A stretch of 53,854 nt of DNA from a virus. The notes under the pieces were generated by a model. That model did not search any database, had not been told where the DNA came from, and worked only from the letters and a program-made list of their open reading frames with translations. Made by a program: the position numbers and the translations under genes. Each line of letters opens with the position of its first letter. Position 1 is the first letter of the stretch. The stretch lies in IMG/VR virus record IMGVR_UViG_3300021961_000135, positions 1 to 53,854 of that record. The stretch is one strand, 5' to 3'. This document shows positions 49,722-53,854 of this stretch, piece after piece.

Positions 49722-50163
49722 AAACCGTACAAATCGTGACTTGGTGTCACGCGAAAAATCTGCTCGTGCTGTATACGTACCGCCGACAAACTTGCCTGAT
49801 CCAACGCCTGAACCGGGCTACGTGTATCGCTGGGTAGCGACTCATGTGCTGGGACAGTCGGAAGTGACCAATGTATCACGCAGAATGCGTGAAGGTTGGG
49901 AGCCGGTGAAGGCAGCTGACCATCCGGAATTGATGATGATGGGTAATGAAAAATCTGGGAACGTGGAAATCGGTGGCCTCATGCTTTGCAAGATAGCCAG
50001 AGAAAAAGCGGAAGCCCGAGATGAGTACTATAACCAGCAAGCTCAAAACCAGATGGAGTCAGTAGACAATAGCTTCATGCGACAAAATGACTCACGCATG
50101 CCGTTGTTTGCCGAACGCAAGTCGTCTTCAACGCGTGGTGGGTTTGGTTCTGGTTCTAAATAA
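49714..50163 (+). CDS. Conserved virion-module protein (149 aa)
   Basis: MAENRTNRDLVSREKSARAV, then YRWVATHVLGQSEVTNVSRR and GGLMLCKIAREKAEARDEYY, followed by a Gln/Ser-rich tail. Placed after the scaffold and before a decoration-like protein. The specific role is unknown; a minor head protein is likely. Confidence 0.6.
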   Translation: MAENRTNRDLVSREKSARAVYVPPTNLPDPTPEPGYVYRWVATHVLGQSEVTNVSRRMREGWEPVKAADHPELMMMGNEKSGNVEIGGLMLCKIAREKAEARDEYYNQQAQNQMESVDNSFMRQNDSRMPLFAERKSSSTRGGFGSGSK

Positions 50164-50178
50164 CTTAGGAGTCCTTAA

Positions 50179-50796
50179 ATGGCATCTACCGCTTCTCCCT
50201 ACGGGCTTCGCCCCGTAAACCGCGTTGATGGCATGCCCTACGCAGGTGCAACTCAGACTTTTCTGATTGATCCTGCTGGCGAAGCCACCAACATTTTCTA
50301 CGGTCAAGTAGTCATCATTGGTTCGGACGGCTATCTAGCCATCTCTACCGCCACTGGTGCCGACATTACGACTAACAACCTTGGCGGCAACGGCGTAGGT
50401 GCAATCGGCGTTTTCGTCGGCTGCGAATATGTCAATGCACAAGGTCAAGTGATTAACTCTCAGTACTATCCTTCCGGCACAACCGGTGTAGTAACAGCCA
50501 AGGTCATCACTGACCCGTTTGTTACCTTCCAAGCACAGCTTGACGGTTCTGCCGCTCAATCTGCTTTGGGCACTAACACCTTCTTTGCCGCTGTACAGAG
50601 CACTTCAACTGGGTCGACTACCACAGGCAACTCAACCAGCGCTTTGGAATCAACCGTGGTAACCACTGCCGCGGCTTTCCGTATTGTTGGTTTTGTTGAA
50701 CTGGAAGGCTTCTCAGAAATTGGCGATGCGTATACTGATGTGTTTGTTAAATTCAATCCCAGTGCCCATTCGTACTTAAACAACGTTGGCCTGTAA
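50179..50796 (+). CDS. Putative head decoration or stabilising protein (205 aa)
   Basis: MASTASPYGLRPVNRVDGMP and later FLIDPAGEATNIFYGQVVII, with Gly/Thr/Ser-rich beta-strand sequence throughout. The gene directly precedes the capsid gene (14 bp), the usual place for decoration proteins. AGGAG precedes the ATG. Role inferred. Confidence 0.6.
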   Translation: MASTASPYGLRPVNRVDGMPYAGATQTFLIDPAGEATNIFYGQVVIIGSDGYLAISTATGADITTNNLGGNGVGAIGVFVGCEYVNAQGQVINSQYYPSGTTGVVTAKVITDPFVTFQAQLDGSAAQSALGTNTFFAAVQSTSTGSTTTGNSTSALESTVVTTAAAFRIVGFVELEGFSEIGDAYTDVFVKFNPSAHSYLNNVGL

Positions 50797-50809
50797 GGAG
50801 TAAACTACC

Positions 50810-51739
50810 ATGGCAATTTCACGCGCACAACTACTTAAAGAGTTGCTCCCCGGCCTGAACGCTTTGTTCGGCATGGAATACGCACGCTACGGCGAAGAGC
50901 ACAAAGAAATCTACGAAACAGAGAAATCTGAGCGTAGCTTCGAAGAAGAGACAAAGCTGGCTGGCTTTGGTTCTGCTCCCGTCAAGAACGAGGGTTCTTC
51001 AATTGCGTATGACAACGCACAGGAAGCCTTCACCGCACGTTACAACCACGAGACTATCGCTCTGGGCTTCAGTATCACTGAAGAAGCTGTGGAAGATAAC
51101 TTGTATGACTCCTTGTCTGCACGTTACACCAAGGCTTTGGCCCGTGCCATGTCTTACACCAAGCAAGTTAAAGCTGCTTCCGTTATCAACAACGGTTTCA
51201 GCGGCAGCTACCTTGGCGGTGACGGCGTATCCTTGTTCGGTGTGAACTCTTCTAGCGCTCGCGTTGGTCACCCACTCGTTAACGGTGGTGTGAACTTCAA
51301 CAGCCCAACTACTGGTGTTGACTTGAACGAAACCTCTTTGGAAAATGCTGTGATTCAAATCGCCGCATGGACTGATGAGCGCGGTCTGTTGATCGCCGCC
51401 AAGCCCCGTAAGATGGTGATTCCTCCAGCACTGATGTTCGTTGCCAAGCGTTTGCTTGACACTGAACTGCGTGTTTCTACTGCTGACAACGACATCAACG
51501 CGTTGAAGCAGATGGGCGCAATCCCAGAAGGTTACACCGTTAACCACTTCTTGACCGACAGCAACGGCTGGTATTTGATTACCGACGTGCCAAACGGCAT
51601 GAAGCACTTTGAGCGTATGCCTTTGGCTAACTCAATGGACGGTGATTTCGACACTGGAAACGTTCGTTACAAGGCTCGTGAGCGTTATAGCTTCGGCTGG
51701 TCTGATCCCCTCGGTATGTGGGGTTCTGCAGGCGCTTAA
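50810..51739 (+). CDS. Major capsid protein
   Basis: 309 residues, GGAG before ATG. MAISRAQLLKELLPGLNALF, the N-arm FEEETKLAGFGSAPVKNEGS, then FSITEEAVEDNLYDSLSARY (E-loop and spine-helix-like), ARVGHPLVNGG, and KMVIPPALMFVAKRLLDTEL with MKHFERMPLANSMDGDFDTG show a HK97-fold coat of the Mu gpT-like type. It follows the scaffold and decoration genes and is followed by a strong terminator, as expected for the most expressed gene. Confidence 0.9.
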   Translation: MAISRAQLLKELLPGLNALFGMEYARYGEEHKEIYETEKSERSFEEETKLAGFGSAPVKNEGSSIAYDNAQEAFTARYNHETIALGFSITEEAVEDNLYDSLSARYTKALARAMSYTKQVKAASVINNGFSGSYLGGDGVSLFGVNSSSARVGHPLVNGGVNFNSPTTGVDLNETSLENAVIQIAAWTDERGLLIAAKPRKMVIPPALMFVAKRLLDTELRVSTADNDINALKQMGAIPEGYTVNHFLTDSNGWYLITDVPNGMKHFERMPLANSMDGDFDTGNVRYKARERYSFGWSDPLGMWGSAGA

Positions 51740-51779
51740 TGCGTTTGTAAAAGGGTTGGGGGTTCCTAGCCGTAGAAAA

Positions 51780-51801
51780 GCCACCTTCGGGTGGCTTTTT
51801 T
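51780..51801 (+). terminator. Strong rho-independent terminator after the capsid gene
   Basis: GCCACC-TTCG-GGTGGC followed by TTTTTT; a 6-bp stem with UUCG tetraloop plus U-run. It ends the capsid transcript or sets the level of downstream genes. Confidence 0.95.
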
Positions 51802-51806
51802 ATTTG

Positions 51807-51835
51807 TTGCATCTGTTTTTTATTTGGTGTATATT
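51807..51835 (+). promoter_or_regulatory. Sigma70-type promoter between capsid and downstream genes
   Basis: TTGCAT (51807-51812), 17-bp spacer, TATATT (51830-51835). It lies just after the terminator, so downstream late genes probably restart here. Good -10, moderate -35. Confidence 0.65.
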
Positions 51836-51841
51836 GCTTTT

Positions 51842-51912
51842 AATCCGGGCTTATCCGGTGTTCTGACAGTCCCGGCTGACGACATGCAGACAGAGCACCC
51901 CCACTTGCATGT
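51842..51912 (+). promoter_or_regulatory. Structured 5' leader of the next late unit
   Basis: Two inverted repeats in the leader, CCGGG ... CCCGG (51845-51875) and ACATGCA ... TGCATGT (51882-51912), precede the site AAGG and the ATG at 51924. They could stabilise the mRNA or control translation. Confidence 0.5.
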
Positions 51913-51923
51913 AAGGAAAAATC

Positions 51924-52325
51924 ATGGCAAATACCACGTTTAACGGCCCAGTTCGCTCGCAGAACGGCTTTCAATCAGTCACTGTAAACAGCACCACCGG
52001 CGCTGTCACTGTCAATTCTTCTTTTGGTACTGACGTTGTTCTAGGCGTTCAGTCTTTGTCTGGCGCTGGCGCAGTCAACATTACTAGCGCTTTCACTGCT
52101 TTGACAACCACAGGCGCGGCACAAGCTTTGACTTTGGCTAACGGCACTGCTGGCGAAATCAAGATCATTACCCACGTTGTAGATGGCGGCTCTGCTGTTT
52201 TGACCCCTACAACTAAGATTGGTTTCTCGACCATTACTTTTACTGGCGTTGGTGAGTCTGCCATGCTGATCTACACCGCTGCTGGTTGGGCTATTGTTGC
52301 TCTGAATGGCGCTGTTTCCGCTTAA
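51924..52325 (+). CDS. Beta-rich virion-module protein (133 aa)
   Basis: MANTTFNGPVRSQNGFQSVT then alternating strands (AVNITSAFTALTTTGAAQAL, GFSTITFTGVGESAMLIYTA). AAGG precedes the ATG. The pattern suggests a small decoration or tail-associated protein. It has its own promoter and terminator. Confidence 0.6.
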   Translation: MANTTFNGPVRSQNGFQSVTVNSTTGAVTVNSSFGTDVVLGVQSLSGAGAVNITSAFTALTTTGAAQALTLANGTAGEIKIITHVVDGGSAVLTPTTKIGFSTITFTGVGESAMLIYTAAGWAIVALNGAVSA

Positions 52326-52334
52326 TCAACCCAT

Positions 52335-52354
52335 GGGGCTCCGGCCCCGTTTTT
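52335..52354 (+). terminator. Rho-independent terminator
   Basis: GGGGC-TCCG-GCCCC stem-loop then GTTTTT, 10 bp after the stop at 52325. Confidence 0.9.
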
Positions 52355-52368
52355 AAAGGAGCTTGATT

Positions 52369-52656
52369 ATGACAATGCAGTATGACGTAAAGAGTGCATA
52401 CACAGCGGCAGATGCAGCCTTGGTTGCATACCCTGTCCGTCTCAAGGGTGCGTACGTGTCTGTGGGTACGGGCGGTGCAACCCCTGTTACTTTCTATGAC
52501 AACGCATCTGCCGCTTCTGGCACAGTCTTACTTAGAGTGGGCGTAACCGCCGCTGGTGCACACACCGTTGTGATTCCGGCTGAAGGTATCCGCGCAGTAA
52601 ACGGTATTTATTGTGATACAGGCAACGCTGACGCGGTGACAATTTTTTATGGCTAA
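52369..52656 (+). CDS. Small beta-rich protein (95 aa)
   Basis: ATG 52369 is chosen (AAAGGAG six bases before; the TTG at 52363 is less likely). MTMQYDVKSAYTAADAALVA, then VRLKGAYVSVGTGGATPVTF and TVVIPAEGIRAVNGIYCDTG indicate a small beta-sandwich. The TVLLRVGVTAAGAHTVVIP segment is reminiscent of head-tail or decoration proteins. Overlaps the next gene by 8 bp. Unknown role. Confidence 0.6.
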   Translation: MTMQYDVKSAYTAADAALVAYPVRLKGAYVSVGTGGATPVTFYDNASAASGTVLLRVGVTAAGAHTVVIPAEGIRAVNGIYCDTGNADAVTIFYG

Positions 52657-52903
52657 ATCTCCAGCATGGCAACGCAAAGAGGGGAAGTCCGAGAAGGGCG
52701 GCTTGAACGCCAAGGGACGGGCCTCGTACAACAAGGCAAACCCCGGCAAGCCGGGCCTGAAGGCTCCACAGCCCGAGGGCGGCAAACGCCGCGACTCTTT
52801 TTGCGCCCGCATGGAAGGCATGAAGAAGAAGCTGACCGGAGAGAAGGCCAAGAAAGACCCGAACTCCAGAATCAACAAAAGCCTTCGGGCTTGGAATTGC
52901 TGA
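52649..52903 (+). CDS. Conserved basic protein (84 aa), DUF6321-like
   Basis: AWQRKEGKSEKGGLNAKGRA, then GKPGLKAPQPEGGKRRDSFC, ARMEGMKKKL and DPNSRINKSLRAWNC form a very conserved phage protein. Basic; probably binds nucleic acid or is a head-completion or packaging factor. Complete. Confidence 0.75.
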   Translation: MAKSPAWQRKEGKSEKGGLNAKGRASYNKANPGKPGLKAPQPEGGKRRDSFCARMEGMKKKLTGEKAKKDPNSRINKSLRAWNC

Positions 52904-52904
52904 T

Positions 52905-53093
52905 ATGACTGACATTACACTGACCGAACGCGAAGAAGCTATTGCTAAAGCAGCGGCAAAAATGGCCATTGAAGAAATGTCTGGCGAGTTCTACAAAATG
53001 GTTGGTAAAACCGTTGTAGAAAAAGCACTGATTTGGATTGGCCTGATTGTTGTCGGTTTTGTGTTTGGCAAGGGCTGGATCATCAAGGTTTGA
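52905..53093 (+). CDS. Small membrane protein, possible holin-like (62 aa)
   Basis: A helical N-terminus (EREEAIAKAAAKMAIEEMSG) is followed by one transmembrane segment ALIWIGLIVVGFVFGKGW near the C-terminus. One-pass phage membrane proteins at this position occur near lysis genes, which would be downstream after crossing the junction (lysozyme at the left edge). A holin role is possible but the single transmembrane helix does not prove it. Confidence 0.55.
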   Translation: MTDITLTEREEAIAKAAAKMAIEEMSGEFYKMVGKTVVEKALIWIGLIVVGFVFGKGWIIKV

Positions 53094-53094
53094 C

Positions 53095-53439
53095 ATGCCT
53101 AGCACAAGCAAAAAACAGCACAATTTCATGGCTGCGGTGGCAAACAGTCCAGCGTTTGCTAAGAAAGTAGGAGTCCCACAATCTGTGGGTAAAGATTTTA
53201 CAACTGCGGACAAGGGCCGCAAATTTTCTAAAGGTGGAGATATCATGGCTAAAAGTTCAGGCAACGGCATCACTACTGCCAAAATGGGTTCAGTGCGTAC
53301 AGCGGCTCCTAGCCGTGACGGTATTGCTTCTAAAGGCAAGACCAAAGGCACTATGGTTTCCATGAAGGGCAGCACTCCTTTGGGCATGAAAAAAGGTGGC
53401 ATGACCAAGAAGATGGCTTACGGCGGTAAAGCCTGCTAA
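53095..53439 (+). CDS. Conserved phage protein (114 aa)
   Basis: From ATG 53095 (AAGG six bases before) it reads MPSTSKKQHNFMAAVANSPA then FAKKVGVPQSVGKDFTTADK and a basic Gly/Met/Lys-rich tail (MKKGGMTKKMAYGGKAC). The first 45 residues are a conserved phage domain. The tail resembles the GG-rich motifs of other virion proteins here. An overlapping upstream ATG at 53047 is less likely. Function unknown. Confidence 0.65.
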   Translation: MPSTSKKQHNFMAAVANSPAFAKKVGVPQSVGKDFTTADKGRKFSKGGDIMAKSSGNGITTAKMGSVRTAAPSRDGIASKGKTKGTMVSMKGSTPLGMKKGGMTKKMAYGGKAC

Positions 53440-53443
53440 AACC

Positions 53444-53719
53444 ATGATGGCCAGCCGCGGGATGGGAGCTATGGCTCCCTCTAAAATGCCTACCGGTAAG
53501 CGTAAAGCTCGCCGTGATGACACTGACTTTACCCAGTACAAAGACGGTGGTAAAGTTAATGAAGCAGGCAATTACACCAAGCCCAGTCTTCGCAAGAAGA
53601 TTGTGTCTCAGGTAAAAGCCGCGGCTACGCAGGGCACTGGCGCAGGTCAATGGTCAGCACGTAAAGCACAACTTGTTGCCAAGAAGTACAAGGCGGCAGG
53701 TGGGGGCTACCGAGATTGA
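53444..53719 (+). CDS. Conserved basic phage protein (91 aa)
   Basis: KDGGKVNEAGNYTKPSLRKK, then AATQGTGAGQWSARKAQLVA and KYKAAGGGYRD is a well-conserved C-terminal domain of small phage proteins. Starts at ATG 53444 or 53447. Very basic. Ends in an overlap with the next gene (TTGA). Unknown role, possibly DNA packaging or head-related. Confidence 0.7.
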   Translation: MMASRGMGAMAPSKMPTGKRKARRDDTDFTQYKDGGKVNEAGNYTKPSLRKKIVSQVKAAATQGTGAGQWSARKAQLVAKKYKAAGGGYRD

Positions 53720-53854
53720 AAGCGCCTCAAAAATCATTGAAGGATTGGGGCGACCAAAAATGGAGAACCAAAAGTGGTAAAAAATCTTCTGACACGGGCG
53801 AGCGATACCTTCCTAGTGCTGCGATTAAAAGTCTCAGCCCTGCTGAGTACGCTG
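53716..53854 (+). CDS. Small conserved protein, cut by the right edge
   Basis: The TTG at 53716 overlaps the previous stop (TTGA). Translation LKAPQKSLKDWGDQKWRTKS then GKKSSDTGERYLPSAAIKSL and SPAEYA matches a widely conserved short phage protein (usual length about 75-90 residues). It is still open at the edge. Together with the lysozyme open at the left edge, it suggests the map continues across the join. Confidence 0.75.
   Translation, partial: MKAPQKSLKDWGDQKWRTKSGKKSSDTGERYLPSAAIKSLSPAEYA

Noticed and set aside
52905-53093. Firm holin assignment
   Set aside because: There is only one clear transmembrane helix and no adjoining lysis gene inside the window on this side, so holin is kept only as a possibility.
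1-53854. CRISPR array, insertion sequence, diversity-generating retroelement or toxin-antitoxin pair
   Set aside because: I saw no spaced direct repeats, transposase, reverse transcriptase or recognisable toxin motifs on either strand.

Overview
The window is a tailed double-stranded DNA bacteriophage genome, or nearly all of one. It codes wall to wall and has a virion-assembly module, a replication module and many tiny overlapping genes, with no bacterial housekeeping genes. The portal is of the P22 type and no long-tail tube, sheath or tape-measure genes are visible, so I infer a short-tailed (podovirus-like) particle. A phage copy of the RNA polymerase alpha C-terminal domain closely resembles proteobacterial sequences. 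From this and the moderate base composition I infer a proteobacterial, possibly betaproteobacterial, host; this is not proven. Both edges cut through genes (a lysozyme on the left, a small conserved protein on the right), as expected for a circular or permuted map opened at an arbitrary point.

Layout. Two blocks on the plus strand (about 43.4-53.85 kb and 1-19.5 kb) form one late module across the junction: terminase small and large subunits, portal, a GroES-like protein, scaffold, two virion proteins, major capsid protein, terminator plus promoter, several small proteins, lysozyme, a tail/DNA-stabilisation protein, a jelly-roll-like tail protein, three low-complexity virion proteins, and a 3,593-residue polyvalent protein. 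The block at 19.5-43.0 kb is on the minus strand. Its 19.6-30.4 kb part holds replication and recombination genes: primase-helicase, HTH protein, a possible ssDNA-binding protein, SNF2-like helicase, Cas4/RecB-like nuclease, a small metalloprotease and family A DNA polymerase. From 30.4 to 36.4 kb there is a string of very small genes joined by ATGA-type overlaps, including an alpha-CTD-like protein, a VRR-NUC nuclease, DUF3310 and a winged-helix protein. From 36.4 to 39.7 kb lies an amidoligase / class II glutamine amidotransferase pair. From 39.7 to 43.0 kb are small orphan genes separated by a dispersed 17-bp hairpin.

Most interesting points: (1) the amidoligase plus glutamine amidotransferase pair, a candidate amide or peptide modification system; (2) a 307-bp non-coding region at 41.44-41.75 kb with long-range two-fold symmetry around an AT-rich core, a candidate origin or control region; (3) a 74-nt tRNA-shaped element at 23.49-23.56 kb with no D-arm and two T-arm-like hairpins; (4) the alpha-CTD-like protein, keeping six of seven known DNA-contact residues; (5) the giant polyvalent protein with a zincin motif; (6) six exact copies of a 17-bp hairpin and a recurring TGTCYA-N4-TKGACA palindrome, probably control elements. 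Three genes shorter than 60 residues (35.58-36.01 kb) were found by direct reading. All family assignments come from motif recognition only; no database search was run.
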